A DNA stretch of 64,000 nt from Clostridium thailandense (GTDB taxonomy: Bacteria > Bacillota > Clostridia > Clostridiales > Clostridiaceae), in contig NZ_JAEEGC010000025.1 in assembly GCF_019207025.1 (NCBI RefSeq), positions 1 to 64,000 of the forward strand, written 5' to 3'. Position numbers and translations under genes: made by a program. How positions within the stretch are numbered: the first letter of the stretch is position 1; each line of letters begins with the position of its first letter. Below are positions 36,132-44,368 of this stretch, piece after piece. Below the pieces are notes generated by a model. That model saw nothing but the letters and a program-made list of their open reading frames with translations. It searched no databases and had not been told where the DNA came from.

Positions 36132-38485
36132 CGAACAGCCTCCCTTCCAGTTTGACGAAGAGCTAATAATATTTTTTCCCCAGACAGCGTCCCCTCTGTA
36201 ATACGCTTTCCTATAATGGATGCAAGTCCATTAGCAACAGCTGGTAAAATGCCATCTATACCAATTTCACCTGCACCTTTCATACCATATGGTCCATCAT
36301 ACTCTGCCAAGGATACAGTAATTATTTCCATATCAGGTATATCCATAGCTGTTGGTATAATATAAGTAGAAAAATCATTTGTCCTTATTTTTCCATATTT
36401 TAGAGAAAAATCTTCAAACATAGCATATCCAATTCCCTGAGCAGCACCACCTTGAATTTGCTGTTCAAAAACCTCAGGATTTAATACGCAACCAGCATCA
36501 ATACAGTTCAGCAACTCACATATTGATGTTTCACCAGTTAAAGTGTCCAGCTCCACCCTAACTAACTGCACACCATAGGAAAAAACTCTATGAGGATATC
36601 CATGACATCTTAGATTTTTACCTGTCTTCATTACTTGTTTGTTTACTGGAGTTGTATAGCTGTAGGTAGTTGCCCTTTCGCTGACATCCATAGATCCTGC
36701 AACCATTTTTAGAGGAAGCTCCATACCAGAAGGCTGATGTAAAATTCGCCCAGGTAGCAACACTAAATCATCAATATTCAATTGCTCTAACATCTGAAAA
36801 GAAAATAACAGCAATGCCCTTTCCAAAATTCGTTTTTTAAGTATATTCGCCGCCTCTCTTACTGCATTTCCATAGGTAAAGGTTGTACGACTACTAGAAG
36901 ATGAAGCTGAAGGTAGGGTCTTTGCTGTATCTGTCATAACTATTTCCATATTATCATAGCCTTGAAACAAAACATGTCCTGCAATTTGCAGATAAGTTGA
37001 GGCGTTACCCTGCCCCATATCTCCCACACCAATATAAACAATAATACGACCATCATAAGAGAGTTCTAACTTGGCATTTGCATAATCTGCAATAACGGGA
37101 CCAAAACCAATGCCATGATAACAAGCTGCTATGCCGACACCTCTTCGTTTAAAAGCTGGAGCACTATCTATCCATGACTGACGCTCCTGCCACAGCCTAT
37201 GCTTTGATACCTTTTCCAAACATTCTTCCATACCTACAGTTTGGGTAAGCAATACTCCTGCCGGCGTAACACTACCCCGTCGGACAGCATTTTTAATTCT
37301 AAACTCCATTGGATCAATTCCTGCTGCCTTAGCTAGTTCATCTATTACCTGCTCCATTCCTGCTGCTGCCTGTGGTACTCCAAAGCCACGAAAGGCACTA
37401 GCAACTGGGTTATTAGTATAAACAACAGTTCCTCTAATTTGCGTATGTGCAATGCAATAGGGACCACCAGCATGTTCCATTGCCAGCTCAAGAACTTCTC
37501 CACCAAGGGCTGCATATGCACCTGTATCCATTAAAATGCTGCAATCAAGAGCTTGCAAAATACCTTCCTCATTACATCCTAATTTATATTCCATAACAGC
37601 AGGATGTCTCTTTGTTCCTGCTAAAAATCTCTCTTCTCTTGAATACCACATTTTTACTGGTCTTCCACCTGAATTAAGTGCTGCAAGAGCTAAAAATCCC
37701 TGTACTGTAATGCCATCTTTGCCGCCAAAAGCACCTCCTAAATAAGGTGCCATAATTCTAAATTTGTTTGGAGGTATTTTCAAGGCCCCTGCCAGCTCCA
37801 GCCGATCCCTAAAAGGAGTCTGAGTTGAAGCAATAATAGCTATACTACCATCCTCCTCCAACCACGCTACTCCACATTCTGTTTCAAGACAAGCATGGTC
37901 CTGCCAATTTACCGAAACTAATACTTCTGCAGTGTATGCACAGTCCACTAAAGCCTCTGCACCCTTGCCACAGCTGATTTCGGAACTGAGCAGCACATTA
38001 CCGCAAGCTCTATTTGGATGAAGGATTACCGAGTCTTCTTTTAGAGCTTCCTTAGGATCAAACACAGCGGGCAGTGGCTCATATTCGACTAAAATAGCAG
38101 CTATTGCCTTCTCCAGTATATCTTTCGTCTCAGCAGTCACTAATGAAACAGCCTCGCCATAATGACGAACTATACCATCTGCTAGTATAGGCTGATCCTT
38201 TTCAAAAATTCCCAGCCTATTACTTCCCAGTACATCTTCACCTGTCAATACTGAAATAACACCAGCCATGTTTTTCGCCTGTGAACTATCAATACTTATA
38301 ATCTTAGCATGAGGATATGCAGACCGCTTAATACCTGCCCACAAGTAATTTTGAGGATAATAATCCGCCGCATACTTTTCTTCGCCTGTCACTTTAGTCA
38401 AAGCATCAAATCTAATTGCAGATCTTCCAATGACAGGAGATTCACAGGTTATAGGACGATTAATCTGACACATGGTTTTCCACAT
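36128..38485 (-). CDS. Molybdenum hydroxylase large (molybdopterin) subunit
   Basis: A roughly 785-residue catalytic subunit of the xanthine dehydrogenase family. Molybdopterin contacts GGAFGGKDG and AFRGFGVPQAA and the active-site Glu in MKGAGEIGIDG are present, so it should hydroxylate a heterocycle or aldehyde-like carbon using water. The Arg and Phe pattern for purines cannot be judged by eye, so xanthine is not assured. It follows, and overlaps, an acyl carrier protein gene, which is unusual for purine catabolism and suggests a tethered or biosynthetic substrate. The start is uncertain: TTG 38491, ATG 38485 or ATG 38473. Confidence 0.87.
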   Translation of the reverse strand: MWKTMCQINRPITCESPVIGRSAIRFDALTKVTGEEKYAADYYPQNYLWAGIKRSAYPHAKIISIDSSQAKNMAGVISVLTGEDVLGSNRLGIFEKDQPILADGIVRHYGEAVSLVTAETKDILEKAIAAILVEYEPLPAVFDPKEALKEDSVILHPNRACGNVLLSSEISCGKGAEALVDCAYTAEVLVSVNWQDHACLETECGVAWLEEDGSIAIIASTQTPFRDRLELAGALKIPPNKFRIMAPYLGGAFGGKDGITVQGFLALAALNSGGRPVKMWYSREERFLAGTKRHPAVMEYKLGCNEEGILQALDCSILMDTGAYAALGGEVLELAMEHAGGPYCIAHTQIRGTVVYTNNPVASAFRGFGVPQAAAGMEQVIDELAKAAGIDPMEFRIKNAVRRGSVTPAGVLLTQTVGMEECLEKVSKHRLWQERQSWIDSAPAFKRRGVGIAACYHGIGFGPVIADYANAKLELSYDGRIIVYIGVGDMGQGNASTYLQIAGHVLFQGYDNMEIVMTDTAKTLPSASSSSSRTTFTYGNAVREAANILKKRILERALLLFSFQMLEQLNIDDLVLLPGRILHQPSGMELPLKMVAGSMDVSERATTYSYTTPVNKQVMKTGKNLRCHGYPHRVFSYGVQLVRVELDTLTGETSICELLNCIDAGCVLNPEVFEQQIQGGAAQGIGYAMFEDFSLKYGKIRTNDFSTYIIPTAMDIPDMEIITVSLAEYDGPYGMKGAGEIGIDGILPAVANGLASIIGKRITEGTLSGEKILLALRQTGREAVR

Positions 38486-38708
38486 AATCAATAATACTTC
38501 CTAGTGTCTTTAGCTTTATCACAGCTGCACCATCCACAATAAAATCAAAGGTATCCTCAATGTCAGCAAGCAGCCAGCTAAATCCTAGCGAATCTAATCC
38601 AAGTAGTGTTAATTCCGTGTCCATTTCAATTGTCTCCGGAGTAATATTTTCTTCTACACGTTTAACAATCATTTCCCTCAAGTGATTTTCAATTTCTTTT
38701 CTATTCAT
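38460..38708 (-). CDS. Acyl/peptidyl carrier protein
   Basis: An 82-residue carrier protein with the phosphopantetheine attachment serine in LLGLDSLGFSWLLADIE (about residue 40) and the usual four-helix pattern. It would hold an acyl or aminoacyl group as a thioester for the neighbouring enzymes. The ATG at 38708 follows AAGGAGAT; a longer reading upstream would run through the relic described at 38735-38860. It lies between the acetyltransferase-like gene and the hydroxylase genes. No ketosynthase or active adenylation enzyme is nearby. Confidence 0.88.
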   Translation of the reverse strand: MNRKEIENHLREMIVKRVEENITPETIEMDTELTLLGLDSLGFSWLLADIEDTFDFIVDGAAVIKLKTLGSIIDYVENHVSD

Positions 38709-38734
38709 CTTTACATCTCCTTGTATACATTTAT

Positions 38735-38860
38735 TCACTTTATCTTCTCTTCCTCATCAATAGCTTTGGCTGTAGCCTCTGGCATATTATAATACCCTTT
38801 CATTTGAGAAGGGCTTTTAATGCAAAGAACCCTTCCTTTCACTACATCAATGGACAACAG
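38735..38860 (-). pseudogene. Relic of an AMP-forming acyl/aminoacyl ligase
   Basis: The spacer before the carrier-protein gene encodes, in one open frame, KGRVLCIKSPSQMKGYYN followed by MPEATAKAIDEEEKIK and a stop. This is the GE(I/L)CIKGP-x-VM-x-GYYN-x-PEATAEAI core of AMP-binding ligases, which normally lies inside a protein of 500 or more residues. An in-frame TAA at 38861 and the adjacent genes leave about 42 codons, so the gene has been almost wholly deleted. It implies that the carrier protein once had its own loading enzyme here. Confidence 0.75.
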
Positions 38861-38867
38861 TTAATTA

Positions 38868-39890
38868 TTAAAGATCTCCCCTTACTTCTTGCCAATCATT
38901 TTTAATAAACTCCATAATTTTCTTAGATCTCTTACTATAAAGTTTTACACCTTGAAAATTAGGTAGACCTACTATTTTTTGCATAAAGAAACCATCATCA
39001 TCAAACCATCGAGGCAGTGCTCCCCCAAAAAAGTAACCTCTCTTACGCAAAATATCAACTGCCGCACCAGTACACGGACGGGTAAGTCTCATAAACACTT
39101 GTGTAACCACGATACCTGCTGCTTTTGTCTTAACTTCTAAGTTGTTTAAATAAACTTCAAAATCACTACCTATTTCATCAATAGTAATCCTTGCCACCCC
39201 TGCATTGTTAAATATCTGTAGTTCTCCCACCGTTGAAATTTCCCCTGGCAGCACACCCTCCGATGTAACAAAGCAATGTCCACAATCCGCTGCTTCATAG
39301 ATTTCTTTCAATATCTCTTCATAAACCTTAGGAAGATAGATGGTCTGCAGTTTATTTTTAAAGTTATAAAAAACAACTAATGTGGAAACACGGCCATTGG
39401 CTGCTTGTGAATTAGCTTGACTATAGGATTCAGCAGGTATCAAATCCACCTCTAGTCCCGTTTCATAACCTCCATGTCTCACAGCTGATTGCTGGGTAAA
39501 TAAATGATTACATACCGCTTCGCCCCATACCTGCTCTAATCCATAACGTTGCGGAATTTTTTTTAAAGACTCACCGATCAACTTCATAGCTATCCATGAC
39601 TTTCTATAATCATGCCTTACCATCAATTGTCCGTATTCGTATAACCTTTTATTTGGAGGTGATGATTGATATAAAGCAGCTTGTCCAACTACCTCTCCAT
39701 CCTCAGTACGGGCAACCATTCGATAGGTTTCACCTGCATTGCTCTGACGTACGAGTTCCTTTGTGTCATACACTTCTTTTCTTGGATAATCATCTCCGTA
39801 AATTGCCCGATACAAATCCACTACACCCTGAGCATCCTCTGAAGTAAAAAAATCAATTCTCCATGGCTTTATTGCTGACTCTCCATACAT
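38868..39890 (-). CDS. GNAT-like acetyltransferase, two-domain
   Basis: A 340-residue protein. The N-terminal 160 residues are a GNAT domain (FTSEDAQGVVDLYRAIYGD; LMVRHDYRKSWIAMKLIGES in the acetyl-CoA loop position, though the loop glycines are weak). The C-terminal half has a further mixed fold with VARITIDEIGSDFEVYLNN and PCTGAAVDILRKRGYFFGG, resembling a second, degenerate acetyltransferase unit. It resembles the C-terminal part of the operon's first gene product in size and style. Substrate unknown; might transfer an acyl group to or from the carrier protein. Confidence 0.65.
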   Translation of the reverse strand: MYGESAIKPWRIDFFTSEDAQGVVDLYRAIYGDDYPRKEVYDTKELVRQSNAGETYRMVARTEDGEVVGQAALYQSSPPNKRLYEYGQLMVRHDYRKSWIAMKLIGESLKKIPQRYGLEQVWGEAVCNHLFTQQSAVRHGGYETGLEVDLIPAESYSQANSQAANGRVSTLVVFYNFKNKLQTIYLPKVYEEILKEIYEAADCGHCFVTSEGVLPGEISTVGELQIFNNAGVARITIDEIGSDFEVYLNNLEVKTKAAGIVVTQVFMRLTRPCTGAAVDILRKRGYFFGGALPRWFDDDGFFMQKIVGLPNFQGVKLYSKRSKKIMEFIKNDWQEVRGDL

Positions 39891-39926
39891 ATCTATATCT
39901 CCTTCTTTATTATAATCTTGGATAGC

Positions 39927-41039
39927 TTAAATAATCTTTCTCAGTGCTCTAACAAAGCCTTCCATCACAGACAGACTGTTCAGTGTCACTCTGATATAAT
40001 TAGGATATCGAAAACCAGTCATGGTACGTACCATGTAACCTAAATTCATGAGTTTACGATATGCCAGCGTATCGCTGAAGGGTAAACGAATCATTATATA
40101 ATTACCTTCACCCGAGACATAATGCAGTCCCATTGACTCTAATTCCTTTTTTAAATATTCCTTAGATTCTTTTATTAATGCCTTAGTCCTTTTAATATGA
40201 CCGCCATCATCCTCTAAGGCTGCAATAGCCGCTTCCTGTGCCAGAACATTTACTGAGTATACAATACATGTACGACGAATTACATCTACAATATCAAGGT
40301 TTCCTGCTAAGTATCCAATACGAAGCGCCGCCAATGCATACATTTTAGAAAAAGTACGAAAGACAACCAAATTAGGATATTCATCAATTAATTGCATTGC
40401 ATTTGGAAAATCCTCTGCCTCGGCAAATTCAGCATAAGCTTCATCTACTACTACAATCTGGCGCCCATTTACCCTATCAAGAAAAGCCCTTAACTTTTCT
40501 TCATTCCAGTAACTTCCTGTAGGATTATTTGGATTGCATACAAAAATAATTTTCGTCCTTTTATCTACTGCTGCTAGCATAGCTTCATCATCAAAGCCAT
40601 AGTCCTTTAGAGGCACCAATCGACTTTCAAAACCTGAAAAGTCCGCCACCCACTCATAAACAGCAAAAGTTTTATCTGCAGTTATAATATTGTCTCCTTG
40701 CTGACAGAATGCCTTTATTACAAAAGCAATAACTTCGTTAGCACCGTTACCTACTATAAAGGAATCCGGTGAAAGCCCGTAAATTTCACCTAGCCGCTGC
40801 CTCAAATGATAAGCATCACCACTGGGATAAATAGCCGCTCTCTCTGGCAAAAAACTTCTGATTGCTTCTAAGGCCTTAGGTGGAGGACCAAGTACATTTT
40901 CATTATTGTTCATTCGGTATAAAAAGGAACAATTATACATTTGTTTTAATATATCATCAGGTTTACTAGGAATATACGGCTCAATTTTATTAATATAAGC
41001 TGGTACTAGCTCTTTAAGGGGAGGAAACTTGCTTGGCAT
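39927..41039 (-). CDS. HisC-like aminotransferase / PLP enzyme
   Basis: A 370-residue fold-type I aminotransferase of the histidinol-phosphate aminotransferase / threonine-phosphate decarboxylase group. Seen: NENVLGPPPKALEA, IVGNGANEVIAF, FVCNPNNPTGSYW, VVDEAYAEFAEA and the Schiff-base lysine in RTFSKMYALAALRIGYLAG. No other histidine genes are nearby, so a role in making an amino-acid-derived metabolite with the carrier protein and hydroxylase is more likely than histidine synthesis. It lies two bases after the operon's first gene. Confidence 0.85.
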   Translation of the reverse strand: MPSKFPPLKELVPAYINKIEPYIPSKPDDILKQMYNCSFLYRMNNNENVLGPPPKALEAIRSFLPERAAIYPSGDAYHLRQRLGEIYGLSPDSFIVGNGANEVIAFVIKAFCQQGDNIITADKTFAVYEWVADFSGFESRLVPLKDYGFDDEAMLAAVDKRTKIIFVCNPNNPTGSYWNEEKLRAFLDRVNGRQIVVVDEAYAEFAEAEDFPNAMQLIDEYPNLVVFRTFSKMYALAALRIGYLAGNLDIVDVIRRTCIVYSVNVLAQEAAIAALEDDGGHIKRTKALIKESKEYLKKELESMGLHYVSGEGNYIMIRLPFSDTLAYRKLMNLGYMVRTMTGFRYPNYIRVTLNSLSVMEGFVRALRKII

Positions 41040-41041
41040 AT

Positions 41042-42322
41042 TTATTCGCCTCCCTCATATTCAAATACAACAATATCGCCCTGTCCACCACATGGTAACA
41101 GGAAGGAAGGCTCAAATCCCACAGTCTTAAGATCTACTGCTAAAATAGATTCTAGTTCTTTTCCAGTATCCAGTTCAAAAAATATATCTTTAAATCCCTG
41201 TTTTTTTAAAGAAAAAATATATTCTTTTAATACGTTCTGTGCATCTTCCCCAACCACCAAAGTTGAAAGAACAGCCTGTTTTTGATTTTTATCCACTGAC
41301 ACTGAAAATACAGAATAAGCTTCTCTTTTTTCACCTGCCGCTTTAACAGAAATGATACTGCGTGGCAGAAGAAGACGTTCATAGGATTTCTCTACAAAAT
41401 CCTTTAATGAAGAATCAACAAAAACCACCATCCCTGTATCCTCTTCTAGTTGACGATACATAGCAGTATTATTTTGAGCTTGTACTTTTTTAAATACAGG
41501 CATACCTAACTCTTCAAAATAGCCCTTAGGAGTTTCCTTTGTTGGTTTTCTAATAACTATGCCACTAACACTGGAACGAGCTAATTTTTCAAGAACTTTC
41601 TCCACTAGATCTGCTGCTAATCCCTCTTTAAAAACATATGGACCATATGCTTCAGCCAGCTTGCCGCTGACCTTCCACAGCATACCGCCGCCTACATTAC
41701 CTTTATCATCAACAGCCACTACTGTCTCATATTCACTGCTATCTACCATATCAACAACCTTGCCAGGAAATCGGAAGAAATCTGGAGCTTCTGTGTCATA
41801 AAAATTGATTACCTGCTGAGCAAACTGTTTTAAATTCTCATGTCCACCACTATTAATCTTATAGTTTGCCTCAGGAGGCATTGACAATTTGTTCACCATT
41901 TCAGGGTATTGTTTTTCAACTAAAAAATATAAGCCCATTTCCTTATCCTGCTCCATTACAAGCTTAAAGCAATCCACCATTCGGGCTGTCAATAATATAC
42001 CCATCTCCTCTAGGAATTTCTCATCTTCAACATTAGCTGCAGCGGTTCTATTCATGACTCTTGTTGGCAGTGAATGAGGTGAAATAAAGCAAGCAATTTC
42101 CACATAATATCCACCTGACCTGGCAGTCAAACGCATAGTTTCTCCTTCTTTTGCCTGTGCCGCAATAAATACAAAAAGCTCTTCGACCGCTAACCCAAGT
42201 CGCTTACTTCTCATGTCATCTAATCCAAATGCTTTAGCCGCACTTTCAGCAAAACCTGTGGCCAAAGGCAGCATTTCCATTACAAGTAATGTTCTAAGTT
42301 CAACCTCTTTATGCTCTTTCAT
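41042..42322 (-). CDS. RsbW-like ATPase domain fused to acetyltransferase-like domain
   Basis: A 426-residue fusion. Residues about 5-140 resemble HATPase_c_2/RsbW anti-sigma kinases (KRLGLAVEELFVFIAAQA; SPHSLPTRVMN; EEMGILLTARMVDCFK), but the N-box asparagine is replaced (VEELFVF against IEEIFVN), so ATP binding may be lost. Residues about 175-420 look like one or two GNAT-type units (SSEYETVVAVDDKGNVGGGM, GYFEELGMPVF). It is the first gene of the hydroxylase operon, 160 bases downstream of island motif site 7. Role unknown; a regulatory sensor or an acyl-transfer enzyme is possible. Confidence 0.6.
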   Translation of the reverse strand: MKEHKEVELRTLLVMEMLPLATGFAESAAKAFGLDDMRSKRLGLAVEELFVFIAAQAKEGETMRLTARSGGYYVEIACFISPHSLPTRVMNRTAAANVEDEKFLEEMGILLTARMVDCFKLVMEQDKEMGLYFLVEKQYPEMVNKLSMPPEANYKINSGGHENLKQFAQQVINFYDTEAPDFFRFPGKVVDMVDSSEYETVVAVDDKGNVGGGMLWKVSGKLAEAYGPYVFKEGLAADLVEKVLEKLARSSVSGIVIRKPTKETPKGYFEELGMPVFKKVQAQNNTAMYRQLEEDTGMVVFVDSSLKDFVEKSYERLLLPRSIISVKAAGEKREAYSVFSVSVDKNQKQAVLSTLVVGEDAQNVLKEYIFSLKKQGFKDIFFELDTGKELESILAVDLKTVGFEPSFLLPCGGQGDIVVFEYEGGE

Positions 42323-42482
42323 ACCAACTCTCCTTTATCTTTGATTATTAATTCATAGTTTATCTCCTTGATATATGAATGGTTTCAGTAATTGCAAGCA
42401 TTTAAATCCTTTAACATAATAAACAGTTTGAATTACATTTATAAAAATTATGTAATTTCATAAATTGCTTTCTTAATTTTTA

Positions 42483-42509
42483 TATACGACACACTTTTAA
42501 ATGTAGCTC
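42483..42509 (-). promoter_or_regulatory. Island promoter motif, site 7
   Basis: Minus strand: GAGCTAC (42509-42503), 14 bases with AAAAGTG, CGTATA (42488-42483). It heads the carrier-protein/hydroxylase operon, with an unusually long 160-base leader in which I see no gene. Confidence 0.75.
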
Positions 42510-42636
42510 AAAAATAAAAAGAGAGTTAGAAAAAATTTCTTTCTCTCTTTTTATTTTTAATCTATATCAGAAATAGCAATTCTATAATACTTATATTTCA
42601 AAAGATATTCAAATATTTTTATTTTTAATATTTTAT

Positions 42637-42663
42637 GAGCTATTATTCTACTCCTTTCGTATA
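42637..42663 (+). promoter_or_regulatory. Island promoter motif, site 8 (variant)
   Basis: GAGCTAT (42637-42643), 14 bases, CGTATA (42658-42663), 35 bases before peptide 5. Divergent from site 7. Confidence 0.72.
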
Positions 42664-42698
42664 TACAAATAGAGTTAAAATTGTAGGAGGTATCTAAT

Positions 42699-42902
42699 AT
42701 GTCAATAGAAAATAAAAAGTTAACTGAAAATGCAAAGGAAATGAAGCTTTCAGATGAGCAGTTAGAACACATAGCTGCAGGAAAAAAGCATAAACACCCT
42801 TACGATGGTCATCCTCACATTGAGGAATATGGTTATGTTTTTTACTGCACAGCACCTGGAATTGCAATATGGAACTTCTTTCAAAGTGATATGAAATCTT
42901 AG
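42699..42902 (+). CDS. Leader peptide precursor (peptide 5)
   Basis: A 67-residue precursor whose leader ends EMKLSDEQLEHIAAG, an Ala-Gly variant of the double-glycine site (about residue 27). The core, about 40 residues, starts KKHKHPYDGHPHIEEYGY, rich in His, Lys and Tyr, and has a single Cys (FYCTAPG). It could bind metal. TAGGAGG precedes the ATG. Followed by a hairpin terminator and a convergent STAS gene, an arrangement repeated in decayed form at 23117-23580. Confidence 0.75.
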   Translation: MSIENKKLTENAKEMKLSDEQLEHIAAGKKHKHPYDGHPHIEEYGYVFYCTAPGIAIWNFFQSDMKS

Positions 42903-42910
42903 ACAATACA

Positions 42911-42954
42911 AAAAAGCTAGGCTATAATTACATTATTTTAAAGCCTAGCTTTTT
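42911..42954. terminator. Bidirectional terminator between peptide 5 and STAS gene
   Basis: aaaaagctaggct and aagcctagctttt form a hairpin between the convergent genes, with A-run before and T-run after, so it can end transcripts from both sides. Confidence 0.8.
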
Positions 42955-42986
42955 ATATCTTGTCCATCATATAATATTCAAATTTT

Positions 42987-43289
42987 TTACTCAATGTTCA
43001 ATATTCCTGAAAAACCTGTCACCTCAAATACTTCCTTGACAGTTTCATTTGCATTAATTATTTTCATTGTTGCAGCAAGTGCATTTATTTTCTTTTGTGC
43101 TATAAGAAGCACCCTAAGACCTGCACTGCTTATATAGTCTAATGCCTCAAAATCAAATACAAGGTTTATTTTTCCCTCCTGAAATACTTTTTCAAGCTCT
43201 TCTCCAAGTTTACTACTAGTTATTGTATCAAGTCTTCCAGAAAGTGCTAGGGTTACTACATCTTCGTTTTTAATTTGTTTTATCTCCAT
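42987..43289 (-). CDS. STAS-domain anti-sigma factor antagonist (copy 2)
   Basis: A 100-residue SpoIIAA/RsbV-like protein. The phosphorylatable serine lies in LDYISSAGLRVLL (about residues 55-67), with the usual N-terminal ALSGRLDTITS. Unphosphorylated, such proteins bind an RsbW-type kinase and free its target. It differs from the copy at 43608 by only a few residues, a recent tandem duplication, but it has its own promoter region because a terminator at 43543 separates it from the upstream operon. Confidence 0.9.
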   Translation of the reverse strand: MEIKQIKNEDVVTLALSGRLDTITSSKLGEELEKVFQEGKINLVFDFEALDYISSAGLRVLLIAQKKINALAATMKIINANETVKEVFEVTGFSGILNIE

Positions 43290-43489
43290 AAATAATCCTC
43301 CATCCTTTTTTGATTAAGTTTTATTAAGGCTTTTTGCTTATTTAGAATTTTTATACCAATTAATTCCTCTTTCTTCCTCATATAATTATAATATATAAAT
43401 TATTTACCTACAAGGTAATTGTATTGTTATAGAGTTTAAGAGTCTCTCACCCTAATTTATACTCAGGTATATGCTGTCCAAAAGGAATA

Positions 43490-43516
43490 AAACTTTCAGA
43501 AGAACAATTGGGTTAA
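43490..43516 (+). pseudogene. Possible leader-peptide relic
   Basis: In the 318-base gap between the STAS genes the plus strand reads KLSEEQLG then a stop, matching the KLSDEQLE leader core of peptide 5, and it is followed by a terminator and a convergent STAS gene in the module order. The match is only about seven codons, so this is tentative. Confidence 0.35.
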
Positions 43517-43542
43517 ATGAGCCTAACACTTTTAATGTAAAT

Positions 43543-43583
43543 AAACAGAACATATGCTGGATTGCTATGCATATGTTCTGTTT
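43543..43583 (-). terminator. Terminator after STAS copy 1
   Basis: Fifteen-base perfect arms aaacagaacatatgc (43543-43557) and gcatatgttctgttt (43569-43583), 24 bases beyond the STAS stop at 43608. It ends the ligase/SpoIIE/MFS/RsbW/STAS operon. Confidence 0.82.
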
Positions 43584-43607
43584 TCATTTTTGTGCTCTAT
43601 AACTTTC

Positions 43608-43910
43608 TTATTCAATGTTCAATATTCCTGAAAAACCTGTTACATCAAATACTTCCTTAACAGTTTCATTTGCATTGATTATTTTCATTGTTGCAGCAAG
43701 TGCATTTATTTTCTTTTGTGCTATAAGAAGCACCCTAAGTCCTGCACTACTTATATAATCTAATGCCTCAAAATCAAATACAAGATTTATTTTTCCATCC
43801 TGAAATACTTTTTCAAGCTCTTCTCCAAGCTTACTGCTTGTTACAGTATCAAGTCTTCCAGAAAGTTTTAAGGTTACTGCATCTTCGTTTTTGGTTTGTT
43901 TTATCTCCAT
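43608..43910 (-). CDS. STAS-domain anti-sigma factor antagonist (copy 1)
   Basis: A 100-residue RsbV/SpoIIAA-like protein with the same ISSAGLR phosphosite as its twin at 42987. It lies 41 bases after the anti-sigma kinase gene and is the last gene of the operon under island motif site 9. By established partner-switch logic the kinase phosphorylates it and the SpoIIE-type phosphatase, encoded three genes upstream, dephosphorylates it. Confidence 0.9.
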   Translation of the reverse strand: MEIKQTKNEDAVTLKLSGRLDTVTSSKLGEELEKVFQDGKINLVFDFEALDYISSAGLRVLLIAQKKINALAATMKIINANETVKEVFDVTGFSGILNIE

Positions 43911-43951
43911 AATAATTCTCCATTCTTTTTGATTAAATTAAATATATACAC

Positions 43952-44368
43952 CTACTCAATTCCCTTCCGTATAATCAAAATGTTCTTATTATCAACGTTC
44001 TTATATTCAACACTATCCATAATTTTTTTTACCATAAAGATACCTAGTCCCCCAATCTCTCTTTCCTCTATAGACTTTGTAATATCGGGGTCTATCTTTT
44101 CAATAGGATTATACGGTGTTCCTTTATCTTCAAATTCAATTATAACTTCATTATCCACTGCCACACGAATAGTAACTGGTCCAACTTCAGGTTTATATGC
44201 ATAACTTGATATATTCACAAAAATTTCTTCAATGGCAATATCTATTTGAGTCTGCACCTTCATGCTGCAGTCATAAGTTTCCAGTTCAGAATTCACAAAA
44301 TCCATTACCATATCCAAGTTATCAATAACTGCATCTACAAACAATTCTTTCATGAGCTTTCCCTCCAT
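43952..44368 (-). CDS. RsbW/SpoIIAB-like anti-sigma serine kinase
   Basis: A 138-residue HATPase_c_2 protein of the RsbW type. The N-box IDIAIEEIFVNISSYAY, G1-like EDKGTPYNP and the G2 loop EIGGLGIFMVKKIMD are all intact, so it should bind ATP and phosphorylate a STAS protein. Its start overlaps the MFS gene stop by 19 bases, and a STAS gene follows. Its ultimate target is not seen: no group 3 (SigB/SigF-like) sigma gene is in the window, only an ECF sigma gene upstream. Confidence 0.88.
   Translation of the reverse strand: MEGKLMKELFVDAVIDNLDMVMDFVNSELETYDCSMKVQTQIDIAIEEIFVNISSYAYKPEVGPVTIRVAVDNEVIIEFEDKGTPYNPIEKIDPDITKSIEEREIGGLGIFMVKKIMDSVEYKNVDNKNILIIRKGIE

Noticed and set aside
34807..38485. 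Simple purine-degradation xanthine dehydrogenase operon
   Set aside because: Carrier protein, aminotransferase and acetyltransferase genes overlap it, no other purine genes are nearby, and its promoter belongs to the peptide regulon; the purine role is not excluded but is not the best reading.
42557..42906. Minus-strand reading frames opposite peptide 5
   Set aside because: They run antisense to a gene with a good ribosome-binding site, leader motif and promoter, and have no such signals themselves.
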